Of a stretch of 41,251 nucleotides of DNA, positions 9,625 through 18,548 are shown in pieces. Below the pieces are notes generated by a model. It searched no databases and was not told the origin of the DNA. It saw only the letters and a program-made list of their open reading frames with translations. The translations under genes were made by a program, and so were the position numbers. The stretch is from contig WLKK01000003.1 in NCBI GenBank assembly GCA_009701305.1, positions 1 to 41,251 of the forward strand, given 5' to 3'. The stretch's first letter is position 1. Each line of letters opens with the position of its first letter. The DNA is from Actinomycetota bacterium. GTDB lineage: Bacteria > Actinomycetota > Actinomycetes > Nanopelagicales > Nanopelagicaceae.

Positions 9625-10379
9625 TTGGTTGATGGCACCCGGTGCACTTTATGTTGGGCAGCTTGCGCAAGTGGTCGCACTACCATCGAATCTATATTGA
9701 AGTGATGAGGAAGCATCACGCTCCACCTGATCGCCTCGGCAATATCTTCGGCAGTTAACGCGTCAACACCTTCATAAGTCTTGGCCACCCGTTCTACATC
9801 GCCACCGTAACGCACCATCCCAAATTCATCGGTCTTGACCATGCCCGGCGCGATCTCAGTGATCCGAATTGGCTCTCCACATAATTCCAGTCGCAGCGTT
9901 CTGGCGAGTGCGGTTTCACCTGCTTTCGCGGATGTATAACTTCCACCATTTTCATAAACAATATGTCCGGCAGTTGATGAAATAATCACAATATGTCCAC
10001 GACCAAAACTCTTCATAATCGGAGTTATCGCGGCCACCATACGAACTGACCCGACGACATTAACTTCGTAAGTCTTCATCCATAGTTCTGGATCTGCATC
10101 TGTTACGGCCAATCCATCAAAAGCTCCACCAGCATTTGAAACCAGTATTGATACTGGTTTACCTTTTAAGTGAGCGGTTAATCCCTCAATACTCTTTTGG
10201 TCAGTAACATCAAGAATAAAAGGCTCAATATTTGCATCTTCTTTAGCAAGTTCAATTAGTCGATCTTCGCGGCGAGCAGCTGCGATCACGTGATAACCAT
10301 TTTTTGCGAGCAGTCGTGCCGTTGCTGCACCAATGCCACTGCTTGCACCTGTAACAATTGCATACTCTTTAGTAGACAT
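9621..10379 (-). CDS. SDR family oxidoreductase
   Basis: TGASSGIGAATA, NAGG, S..YxxxK (IISSTAGH...SYTSAKAGE). Confidence 0.92.
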   Translation of the reverse strand: MSTKEYAIVTGASSGIGAATARLLAKNGYHVIAAARREDRLIELAKEDANIEPFILDVTDQKSIEGLTAHLKGKPVSILVSNAGGAFDGLAVTDADPELWMKTYEVNVVGSVRMVAAITPIMKSFGRGHIVIISSTAGHIVYENGGSYTSAKAGETALARTLRLELCGEPIRITEIAPGMVKTDEFGMVRYGGDVERVAKTYEGVDALTAEDIAEAIRWSVMLPHHFNIDSMVVRPLAQAAQHKVHRVPSTK

Positions 10380-10381
10380 TT

Positions 10382-11296
10382 TTATTGCTCCTTTTTATGT
10401 GCGCCGCGGGTTACTGAAAGGCTTACTGCTGTTGTGACAGCTAATGAGGCTGCTATCACGCTTAAACTTACTGCCAAAGAGATCTCAGGTATATGAATGC
10501 CAAGAATCGCATCAACTCCTACCCCATGGAAAGCTTCAAAAATTAACTTTACTCCTATAAAGCCAAGGATTATTGATAGGCCTTTTGATAGATAAATTAA
10601 TCGCTCCAATAAACCACCGATTAAAAAGTAAAGTTGGCGCAGCCCCATCAATGCAAAAATATTTGCAGTTGTAACTATGTACGCGTCTTTAGTCAATCCA
10701 AATATAGCTGGAATCGAATCTAGCGAGAACACTATATTTGTAACTGCTAATGCTACTAAAGCAATTCTAAAGGTGTCCGCTCCGCGATTGCGAAGAGCGG
10801 TAACCAACTTTCCTTCTTTCCATTCTTTCTCTTCATCCACACTTTCCATAAATAGTTGGTATGCGGTGTAAATTAAGAAAGCACCAAAAATAAAGAAGAT
10901 GCTTGAGAACTTCGAGATTAATACTGCGCCACCTGGAATAAACAAAGCACGGATTAGAATTGTTAATAAAATTCCAATAAGTAATACCAGCTGTTGGCGT
11001 TCCTTTTCGACGCGAGTCCTAGTCAAGATAATTACAAAGACAAATATATTGTCTACCGAAAGTGCATACTCAGTTAACCATCCTGCGAAAAACTCTTCAC
11101 GACTTTGACTGGATTTCCAAACTCCTAAGTAGTATCCAAAAATTATCGCGCCAACGATATAGAACATGATCCAAGTGCCCGCTTCTTTAGTGGAAGTAGG
11201 CTTATTACGATTTTTGATGGCCCAAAGTAGATCAAGGGCTAGTACTCCGAGTAATCCAAGGATCGTGATTACCCAAGCTGTTGTAGTAGCCATCAA
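10382..11296 (-). CDS. TerC family integral membrane protein (copy 2)
   Basis: EYALSVDNIFVFVIIL and VFSLDSIPAIFGLT motifs; multi-TM. Confidence 0.93.
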   Translation of the reverse strand: MMATTTAWVITILGLLGVLALDLLWAIKNRNKPTSTKEAGTWIMFYIVGAIIFGYYLGVWKSSQSREEFFAGWLTEYALSVDNIFVFVIILTRTRVEKERQQLVLLIGILLTILIRALFIPGGAVLISKFSSIFFIFGAFLIYTAYQLFMESVDEEKEWKEGKLVTALRNRGADTFRIALVALAVTNIVFSLDSIPAIFGLTKDAYIVTTANIFALMGLRQLYFLIGGLLERLIYLSKGLSIILGFIGVKLIFEAFHGVGVDAILGIHIPEISLAVSLSVIAASLAVTTAVSLSVTRGAHKKEQ

Positions 11297-11323
11297 ACTC
11301 CCCTGGTAGATACCTTGCGAATT

Positions 11324-12226
11324 CTAGTTACGATTTGAAGTAACCGCCAAACTTATGAGTGTAGTTACACCTAGCGCCGATCCAATAACACCAAGACTTA
11401 CCGCAAGGGATACTTCAGGAATATGGACTCCAAAGATCTCATGAATTCCGATTCCGTGAAATGCCTCGATGATCAACTTAATTCCAATAAATCCAAGAAT
11501 TATGGAAAGACCTTTCGATAGATAAATCAATCTATTTAAGAAATCTCCAAGTAGAAAATAAAGTTGGCGTAATCCCATTAACGCAAAAGCATTAGCAGTG
11601 AAGACAATATATGGATCTTTGGTTAAGCCAAAAATAGCTGGAATCGAATCTAGGGCGAATAAGACATCGGTGGTTCCAACTGCCACGAGGGCAATTTTAA
11701 AAGTTGATGCACCTTTTGCTCTAAGAGATCTGATTAATTTACTTTCTTTCCACTGTTCCTCATCATTCCCGGCTTTCTCGGTAGCTAAATGCCACGCCGT
11801 GTAAAGCAAAAAGACTCCAAATACGAAAAATATCGCAATAAAACGGTGAATCAATGCAGCACCTGCCGCTATAAATGCGCCGCGAAGTACCAGCGCCATG
11901 ATGATTCCCCAAAGTAAAATAAGTTGGGCTTGAGTTTTATCAATCTTCAATTTAGTAAGAATAATAATAAACACAAATACATTATCGACTGATAAGGAAT
12001 ACTCAGTTAACCAACCAGCAAAGAATTCACTATGTGATGCAGGATTATTTGTGGTATCTAGAGTCGCGCCAAATATTATTGCGCCTAAAATATAGACACT
12101 AATCCAAATTCCAGCCTCTTTTGTTGAAGTGACTTTGGATCGATTTTTCACAGCTAACGCTAAATCAAAGGCAAGCACGGCCAGCAAAATCACAATGGTT
12201 ATTACCCAAACGCTAACTGAAGTCAT
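11324..12226 (-). CDS. TerC family integral membrane protein (copy 1)
   Basis: EYSLSVDNVFVFIIIL and LFALDSIPAIFGLT motifs; clear paralogue of the adjacent ORF. Confidence 0.93.
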   Translation of the reverse strand: MTSVSVWVITIVILLAVLAFDLALAVKNRSKVTSTKEAGIWISVYILGAIIFGATLDTTNNPASHSEFFAGWLTEYSLSVDNVFVFIIILTKLKIDKTQAQLILLWGIIMALVLRGAFIAAGAALIHRFIAIFFVFGVFLLYTAWHLATEKAGNDEEQWKESKLIRSLRAKGASTFKIALVAVGTTDVLFALDSIPAIFGLTKDPYIVFTANAFALMGLRQLYFLLGDFLNRLIYLSKGLSIILGFIGIKLIIEAFHGIGIHEIFGVHIPEVSLAVSLGVIGSALGVTTLISLAVTSNRN

Positions 12227-12269
12227 TTCTCTCCTAGTAAGTAAAGACGGCTCAGTCTAGAGTAAGCAA

Positions 12270-12890
12270 ATGCCAATTTCAGCACAGAAAATGAAGTCAA
12301 TAAGTGCAACTATCTGTGAGATTGATCCGAAATTCGAGTCTGTAGTTTCAAACAATCCACTTTGCACAATTGGCCGAGCAGATTCTGAAGAGAGTAATTT
12401 TCAATCATTGGTTTCAGCTGTAGTCTCTCAACAATTATCAGGAAAAGCGGCAAGCACAATCCATAGGCGGTTACAAGAATTAGTTGGTGGTGAAATAACG
12501 CCACAAAAAATTGCATTGCAAACTGTCGAGAATCTTCGTGCAGTAGGACTTTCTGGTGCAAAAACTAAAACTATTTTAGGATTGACAGACTCCATACTCT
12601 CTGGATTGCCAATTGAGCAATTACATGATTTTGAAGATGTGGAAATTCTAAGATTGCTGACTGAAATTTGGGGAATTGGCGAGTGGACGGTGCATATGTT
12701 CATGATCTTTCAAATTGGGCATTTAGATATCTGGCCCACGGGCGACCTTGGCGTAAGAAAAGGTTGGGAGTTAATCCATAACTCACGGAAAGAGTTAACT
12801 CCGAAGGAGTTAGGAGTTAAAGGCGAAAAGTTACGTCCATATCGAAGTGTTGTCGCGTGGTACTGCTGGAGGGCACTAGATAATCGTTAA
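12270..12890 (+). CDS. DNA-3-methyladenine glycosylase II-like (HhH-GPD)
   Basis: SLVSAVVSQQLSGKAASTIHRRL; HhH-like region followed by GIGEWTVHMFMIFQIGHLDIWPTGDLGVRKG (catalytic Asp). Confidence 0.88.
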   Translation: MPISAQKMKSISATICEIDPKFESVVSNNPLCTIGRADSEESNFQSLVSAVVSQQLSGKAASTIHRRLQELVGGEITPQKIALQTVENLRAVGLSGAKTKTILGLTDSILSGLPIEQLHDFEDVEILRLLTEIWGIGEWTVHMFMIFQIGHLDIWPTGDLGVRKGWELIHNSRKELTPKELGVKGEKLRPYRSVVAWYCWRALDNR

Positions 12891-13309
12891 TCTTTTAACT
12901 CTAACTCTAGAGAAACCGAATTTATGCACCATCTTTGATCTGTTGGCACTTCATAACCTTCACCTTCAAATACATGTCCCAAATGCGAACCGCAGGCAGC
13001 ACATCTGACCTCAGTTCGTTTCATTCCCATAGTGAAATCAGATATCAGTTCTACGGCATCATCTTCTTTCGGGGCATAGAAACTTGGCCACCCACAACCT
13101 GAATGAAACTTTTCCTTACTGGTGAAAAGTTCTGCAGAACAAGCGTTGCACCGATATATGCCTGAACGTTCTTCATCTGTGTATTTGCCAGTAAATGGAC
13201 GCTCTGTTGCAGCTTTTCGCAAAACTGAATACGCGATTGGATCTAATTCTGCTTTTAATTTTTCATCATCGAGAACTACTGGATAATTCTTGGAACTAGA
13301 TTTTTTCAT
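12887..13309 (-). CDS. msrB: Peptide-methionine (R)-S-oxide reductase
   Basis: Zn CxxC pairs (CNAC, CAAC), GCGWPSF, RWCINSVSL. Start trimmed to ATG at 13309 (MKKSSSKNYPVVL) rather than the ORF-track 13360. Confidence 0.93.
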   Translation of the reverse strand: MKKSSSKNYPVVLDDEKLKAELDPIAYSVLRKAATERPFTGKYTDEERSGIYRCNACSAELFTSKEKFHSGCGWPSFYAPKEDDAVELISDFTMGMKRTEVRCAACGSHLGHVFEGEGYEVPTDQRWCINSVSLELELKD

Positions 13310-13829
13310 GAACAGCTTCTGGGTATGGAATTCCCGTTGTGGAATGACAATCGTAACCATTTGGATTTTTTTCTAAATATCGCTGGTGGTACTCCTCAGC
13401 AAACCAAAATTCAGGCGCCGGTAAAATTTCAGTGGTGATTTTTGAAAAACCATTTTTCGTTAGCACTTCTTGATATTCGGAAAAAGTCTTATGAGCAATT
13501 TCCTTCTGCTCTTCAGTCGTATAGAAAATAGCACTTCGATACTGAGTACCAATGTCGCCACCTTGGCGATTCAATGTAGTTGGGTCATGCATATTCCAAA
13601 ACTCTTTTAGTAATCGCAGATATGTCAGTTGAGTTGAATCAAACTCAACCATGACTACTTCAGCGTGACCGGTTGCACCAGTACAAACTTGTTCATAAGT
13701 TGGGTTTGCTCTTTGGCCACCCATATAACCGACCGCGGTATTTGTGGTTCCGCCCATCTTCCAAAAACGCCTTTCAGCGCCCCAAAAACACCCAGTACCA
13801 AAGTACGCCTTACTCAGAGATTGGCTCAT
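13296..13829 (-). CDS. msrA: Peptide-methionine (S)-S-oxide reductase
   Basis: FGTGCFWGAERRFW catalytic motif. Start trimmed to ATG at 13829 (MSQSLSKAYFG). Confidence 0.94.
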   Translation of the reverse strand: MSQSLSKAYFGTGCFWGAERRFWKMGGTTNTAVGYMGGQRANPTYEQVCTGATGHAEVVMVEFDSTQLTYLRLLKEFWNMHDPTTLNRQGGDIGTQYRSAIFYTTEEQKEIAHKTFSEYQEVLTKNGFSKITTEILPAPEFWFAEEYHQRYLEKNPNGYDCHSTTGIPYPEAVHEKI

Positions 13830-13894
13830 AATCACTAACTCTGCCATATGAGTTCAGAGCGCACACTTCGGGCTGATAACCTGATCAATTAGTT

Positions 13895-13969
13895 GCCCCC
13901 GTAGCTCAGGGGATAGAGCACCGCCCTCCGGAGGCGGGTGCGCAGGTTCGAATCCTGCCGGGGGCACCA
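13895..13969 (+). tRNA. tRNA-Arg (anticodon CCG), CCA encoded
   Basis: Acceptor GCCCCCG/CGGGGGC, anticodon stem-loop CCGCC-CTCCGGA-GGCGG (anticodon CCG), T-arm GGTTCGAATCC, 3' ACCA. Confidence 0.95.
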
Positions 13970-14176
13970 GATATAAAGAGATATGTCGGATATGTGAGAG
14001 GGATTACCACTGTTCAGATAGAAATGTCCTTGAACTACTTCAAATTGAGCGCGACAATACTCACTTGAGAACGCATACTCTTTTTGTTAAGAACTGCTTA
14101 GAAATAAAATAGAAGTTAATCGAAATTGACCTATTTGTTATGGGTCTAATTGAACAGGACAAGGCGGTGGTGAGCC

Positions 14177-14467
14177 ATGATGGATTGGCGTCATGAAGCA
14201 GCCTGCCGCGATGAAGATCCAGAACTTTTCTTTCCAGTCGGAAACACTGGTCCAGCGCTTTCCCAAATTGAAGAAGCAAAAGTAGTTTGTGCGCGCTGCA
14301 CTGTTACCGCTGATTGTCTTAAATGGGCGTTAGAGAGTGGGCAAGAAGCTGGCGTATGGGGTGGGTTATCCGAGGATGAAAGAAGAGCACTTAAGCGCAG
14401 AGCCGCTCGTAATCGGGCACGTGGAATTGAAAATCCAAACCCTTTTGAAAATCTAGAAAACCGTTAA
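14177..14467 (+). CDS. whiB1: WhiB family transcriptional regulator, WhiB1-like
   Basis: MDWRHEAACRDEDPELFFPVGNTGPALSQIEEAKVVCARCTVTADCLKWAL...GVWGGLSEDERRALKRR; four Fe-S Cys, GVWGG turn. Confidence 0.93.
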   Translation: MMDWRHEAACRDEDPELFFPVGNTGPALSQIEEAKVVCARCTVTADCLKWALESGQEAGVWGGLSEDERRALKRRAARNRARGIENPNPFENLENR

Positions 14468-15925
14468 TCGAATAACTGCTTTAGTTCCAGTTGGAAGATT
14501 TTGACTTATATTTAACTCTCCGGCTAACTCATTGGTAGTCAACGTTTGAACAATTTGTAATCCAAGAGTTGTGGAAGTCGTGATTGAAAAATTCTCAGGC
14601 AATCCCGAGCCATCATCGATAACTTCGATCAGTAATTCTTGATCATTTCTATTAACTGAAACAATTAATTTTTTTCCAGTATTTACTAAACCGTGTTCTA
14701 GCGCATTTTGAATCAACTCAGTAAGGATTAAAGCTAGTGGCGTTGCAATCTCAGGACGTAAGTTTCCGAATTTTCCAATTCGTGAAATTTCCACACCTTC
14801 TCGGCGGGTGCCAACATCTTTCAACCCAGAAATCAATCGATCTAACACCTCGTCAAATACAACTACTTCTTGAGCACTGGTTGAGAGAGTCTCGTGGACT
14901 AATGCAATTGAGGCGATCCGTCTGACCGCTTCTTCAATTGCTGCTTCAGCTTGCTCATTGTCAGAACGTCTTGCCTGAAGCCGCAATAACGCCGAAACGG
15001 TCTGAAGATTATTTTTTACTCGGTGATGAATCTCGCGAATTGTTGCATCTTTGGAGATTAACTCCTTGTCACGCCTACGAATCTCTGTCACGTTGTGTAC
15101 TAAAACTAATGAACCAATTCGGTCCGTTCCTGCCACAAGCGGAAGTATGTAGAAATCGACAGTTCCTTGCCGATTTTCTAGCTCAACCTCGCGCGCATTT
15201 TTACCACTCAAGATTATTTGCCAGGATTCATCGCGCGGCAATCGAGCCGAACTTTCGCTTAATAACCCCTCTGCAATTAATCCAAGATTTTGCAACTCAA
15301 GGTCACCCTGTAAGCCCAACCGCCTAAAAGCTGAAATTGCATTTGGGCTTGCGAAAGTAACCATTCCATTTACATCTAATCTTATTAGTCCATCTCCTAC
15401 GCGAGGAGTTACTTCAGAAGCAAGTGCTTCAATTGGGAATGATCCTTCTTTTATCATACGTGCTAGATCATTAGCAGTCTCTCGATAAACTCCTTCGAGT
15501 CGACCAGAAGATCTCAAAAGTTCGGCATTTCGATGACGTGAGATGACAGCAATTACTCGGTCATCATTTACCACTGGAATACTTTCTTCTTTGATTAAAA
15601 TTTCACCAACTAATTCAGGTTCACCATCTAAAAATATCTCGCCTTGCGAAAGTGCTGAATCGATTCTTGCGCGTTGTCCCCACTGAACTCTGTTGCCAAT
15701 CAAATCTCGGGGATGAACTGTGGCTGCGGTGGTAGGTCGCATCTGTGCGATTACTACATGTCCCTCGGGCCAACTGTTCTCTTTTTCGCGAATTGGAACC
15801 CAAAGCAATAAATCAGCGAATGATAAATCGGCTAGCAACTGCCACTCTGCAATCAAAGATTGCAATCTCTTTAAATCTGAATCACTGAGTGCACTACCAC
15901 TCGTCAACTCTTCAATGCCTGACAT
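14453..15925 (-). CDS. Sensor histidine kinase, PdtaS-like (HisKA_2)
   Basis: GAF/PAS-like N-terminus, REIHHRVKNNLQTVSALLRLQARR H-box, HATPase with LILTELIQNALEHG and DDGSGLPENF. Confidence 0.9.
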   Translation of the reverse strand: MSGIEELTSGSALSDSDLKRLQSLIAEWQLLADLSFADLLLWVPIREKENSWPEGHVVIAQMRPTTAATVHPRDLIGNRVQWGQRARIDSALSQGEIFLDGEPELVGEILIKEESIPVVNDDRVIAVISRHRNAELLRSSGRLEGVYRETANDLARMIKEGSFPIEALASEVTPRVGDGLIRLDVNGMVTFASPNAISAFRRLGLQGDLELQNLGLIAEGLLSESSARLPRDESWQIILSGKNAREVELENRQGTVDFYILPLVAGTDRIGSLVLVHNVTEIRRRDKELISKDATIREIHHRVKNNLQTVSALLRLQARRSDNEQAEAAIEEAVRRIASIALVHETLSTSAQEVVVFDEVLDRLISGLKDVGTRREGVEISRIGKFGNLRPEIATPLALILTELIQNALEHGLVNTGKKLIVSVNRNDQELLIEVIDDGSGLPENFSITTSTTLGLQIVQTLTTNELAGELNISQNLPTGTKAVIRLTVF

Positions 15926-15927
15926 CT

Positions 15928-16308
15928 TTAACCTACTTGCCCTTTCAAATATAAATCAATTTCTTGGGTGGCAAACCATTGCAACTCATCATCTCCAGGC
16001 ACTGAAAGCAAAAGAGAATCGACTTCATCGATTGCTATCGCCCTATTTAGGGTGATCTCTCCATTTGCACCTTGTTCAGTATCTTTCCTTGGCAACTCGA
16101 CTGCCAACACATATCCATGTGAATTTTCAGCACTGCCTCGCGAAAGATCACGCGCTCGTTCACTGGCTTCGTACTCTAACTCTTCCTCAGATAATTCAAT
16201 ATCAAATTTATCTGGCACTGCAAACCCTGCTGCAATCGCAATTAGACCTGTACTCACCAAAGTTTCAAGGTGGGAGCGTGTGGCAGGCAGGTAGATTCGC
16301 ACCTGCAC
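15928..16308 (-). CDS. DUF6912 family protein
   Basis: MQVRIYLPATRSHLETL... and ...DDELQWFATQEIDLYL; position next to the PdtaS-like kinase gene. Confidence 0.65.
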   Translation of the reverse strand: MQVRIYLPATRSHLETLVSTGLIAIAAGFAVPDKFDIELSEEELEYEASERARDLSRGSAENSHGYVLAVELPRKDTEQGANGEITLNRAIAIDEVDSLLLSVPGDDELQWFATQEIDLYLKGQVG

Positions 16309-16342
16309 AGCCTACAGAATTACCATTGCCGCTGGTTCTGCT

Positions 16343-17398
16343 CTAGGAGTGGAACCGCTTAATTAGCGCTAATTGCGAAGCGGCTTTACTGCCTTTAACC
16401 TCACTTATGAGCACGCCATCTCTAACGCATTCAGCAAAAAGTCGGTCGGCTCTGGGGAAAAAGAGAATTTCTGAATCACCGGATATCACTAATTGATTCT
16501 TTATCTGCAGATTTGATTTGGCATTTGCTTTAGATTTATTTACAACAATTGCTATTTTGGCAGGACTATTAAAACCTTGAATATAGTCAACCATCAATTT
16601 CAACCTTAGTAAAGAAAAAATATCATCTTGCCCAATGAGAAAAATCTTTTCAGCGCGACTTAGAAAATACTGTTGTAAGAGTGAATCTTTTTCGAAATCA
16701 AATACGCCACCATCAATTATGATTTGTGAATATTTCTCTTGGCATTTTCTTCTTAGCTCTGCCCAATTTTGGGGTGTTGTAATTTCGTTTCTTGTGCGGA
16801 CGAGAGGATTGCAGAGCAAATCATAATTTGGACGAATAGTGATGGCAGTAAAAATAGATGTATCTCTGCATTGATCATCAAAACCAAAAAAGAGGGCACC
16901 TTCAGCCCCATTGATATTTTCTTCGGCAAGCAAAATTTTCTGGCCACTTCGGGCTAATTCCCCGGCATAATTCCAGGCAATAGTTGAAGTCCCAGGTGAG
17001 CCTTTACTCCCTAGAAATAAAATCTCTTTAGCCCCAACAATCACATCCTCGCAATTTGCTTCATCTATTCTCGCAATCAATTTCAATGGAAGAGTTTCTA
17101 CCTCCTCAGGAGAAATTACTAAATCCGGTTTAAGTTTCTTCCACCTCTCATCTGTTTCTATTCCAATTCCTACTATCCAAGTTGCCTGAATCTCATTTAT
17201 GCTTTTCTGATCAGGAGTAATAATTAAAATTAACTCCTTTGAGTTATCGCCAATAAAATTATTTAAATTAAATAATCTTTCCGATATATTCCACTCGGCC
17301 TTAACAAAAGCCCGAATAATTTTGCTCTCAATCGCTGGCGTTGAGATAACAGTGATAACTTTAAATAAATTTTTTCTATCCGACGATATGTTGGACAA
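16343..17398 (-). CDS. CpaE/TadZ-like or Rv3660c (Ssd)-like P-loop ATPase-fold protein with a degenerate Walker A
   Basis: EILFLGSKGSPGTSTIAWNYAGELARSGQKILLAEEN; MinD/CpaE-like architecture but no GK[ST] lysine. Confidence 0.72.
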   Translation of the reverse strand: MSNISSDRKNLFKVITVISTPAIESKIIRAFVKAEWNISERLFNLNNFIGDNSKELILIITPDQKSINEIQATWIVGIGIETDERWKKLKPDLVISPEEVETLPLKLIARIDEANCEDVIVGAKEILFLGSKGSPGTSTIAWNYAGELARSGQKILLAEENINGAEGALFFGFDDQCRDTSIFTAITIRPNYDLLCNPLVRTRNEITTPQNWAELRRKCQEKYSQIIIDGGVFDFEKDSLLQQYFLSRAEKIFLIGQDDIFSLLRLKLMVDYIQGFNSPAKIAIVVNKSKANAKSNLQIKNQLVISGDSEILFFPRADRLFAECVRDGVLISEVKGSKAASQLALIKRFHS

Positions 17399-18002
17399 TT
17401 CTAAAATTCCCCTCTTGAGTATTACTTAAAAGCAGCCCTACTTCTTCGATGGGGACTATCAGTGTCAGGTTTACTAAGTTATTGAAATCAATTCCTTTTT
17501 CATTAAATGCTAAAAGCCCGAGATCTTTTCCGATTAATTTTGCTTTAAATGGTTTTTCCTTGGATACAGAGTAAAGATCAATTTTTTCTCCTGAATGTAA
17601 AACGCTAGAAATATATTCTCTGCCCACTGGCAGGACAATTAAGGCTTTGCTAAGTGCCGCTAAATCTTGGGAAATCGCCATTGTCGGAATCAATTCATTT
17701 GCTAACACTGAGCGAACTATTATCAACCCAGTTATGGATTGCTCTGCTGAAAGATATGAATGAGATTGAGTTTCAAAACGCACTCTGCGGATCTCTAAAT
17801 CATTGCTGCTGATCAATTGCCCCGGAACAAGATTTACTTTAGCCGCCCACATAGTTGCTGATTCGGGTGAATTACTGGCAACTAGATAAAAGGCTATGGA
17901 AGCTGAAATTACCAGACACCCTCCCAATAAATATCTTATTCGCACTCCCCTTGAATACTTCAACGCGACGAAATTAATAGAACCTTTCCCACAGTCATCC
18001 AA
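17376..18002 (-). CDS. SAF-domain (CpaB/RcpC-like) membrane-anchored protein
   Basis: Single N-terminal TM then WAAKVNLVPGQLISSNDLEIRRVRF...IVRSVLANELIPTMAIS (SAF pattern). Confidence 0.72.
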   Translation of the reverse strand: MDDCGKGSINFVALKYSRGVRIRYLLGGCLVISASIAFYLVASNSPESATMWAAKVNLVPGQLISSNDLEIRRVRFETQSHSYLSAEQSITGLIIVRSVLANELIPTMAISQDLAALSKALIVLPVGREYISSVLHSGEKIDLYSVSKEKPFKAKLIGKDLGLLAFNEKGIDFNNLVNLTLIVPIEEVGLLLSNTQEGNFRIVQHIVG

Positions 18003-18056
18003 AAGGATGAGAGAAATTGAACTCTTTGGTGGAGTTTTTTAGATCAGAAAAAAGCA

Positions 18057-18545
18057 ATGCTCTTTTTACTAGAAGGGCAGAAAAAAATGATTACAACTCC
18101 AACACTAAGCACACACCATGGATTAATTTTTCGAGTTGCACCATCGATAAGGCAATCAGAACTTGGATTTATACCTACACCTGATGATTTAGATGGAGAG
18201 TTAGATCGAAAGTTAAATATAAAACCCACACTAATCTCAGATCTTCCCGATGGAGGTGTTTGGGCGGAAAGGTTTATCATCCTGGCGCTAGAGGTTATGG
18301 CTGGGGCTCGTCCAATCGCTCAATTATCGCGTTGGTGCTCTCGGAAAGTTTTTACCTATCTAATTGAAAATATTCATCCCAAAAAAACAATTCCAAAGAT
18401 CGGAAAATTGCACATTGGCAAACCAACAGAGGAGTGCATGGAAGTAGTCTTATTGCTACATAGTCCGGCTAGAAAACGTGCGCTGATGGCTAGATTTGAA
18501 GCTTTAGAAGGTCACTGGCTATGTACTTGTCTGCAGATTTTGTAA
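18057..18545 (+). CDS. Rv3235-family (DUF6459-like) protein
   Basis: C-terminal ARPIAQLSRWCSRKVFTYL...ECMEVVLLLHSPARKRALMARFEALEGHWLCTCLQIL; immediately beside secA. Translation may start at the internal ATG (MITTPTLS, 18090). Confidence 0.75.
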   Translation: MLFLLEGQKKMITTPTLSTHHGLIFRVAPSIRQSELGFIPTPDDLDGELDRKLNIKPTLISDLPDGGVWAERFIILALEVMAGARPIAQLSRWCSRKVFTYLIENIHPKKTIPKIGKLHIGKPTEECMEVVLLLHSPARKRALMARFEALEGHWLCTCLQIL

Positions 18546-18548
18546 GCA

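Noticed and set aside
11297-12269. yybP-ykoY manganese riboswitch upstream of the terC genes
   Set aside because: Upstream gaps of 27 and 43 nt are too short for the aptamer.
12887-13360. msrB starting at 13360 and msrA at 13847 as listed
   Set aside because: The N-terminal extensions do not resemble the families; internal ATGs at 13309 and 13829 fit better.
13895-13969. tRNA-Arg as an integration (att) site for a mobile element
   Set aside because: No integrase, no repeated tRNA 3' fragment and only conserved housekeeping genes on both sides.
14938-15327. 129-aa plus-strand ORF (and 15720-16055, 15968-16294)
   Set aside because: Antisense to the PdtaS-like kinase and DUF6912 genes; compositionally shadow ORFs.
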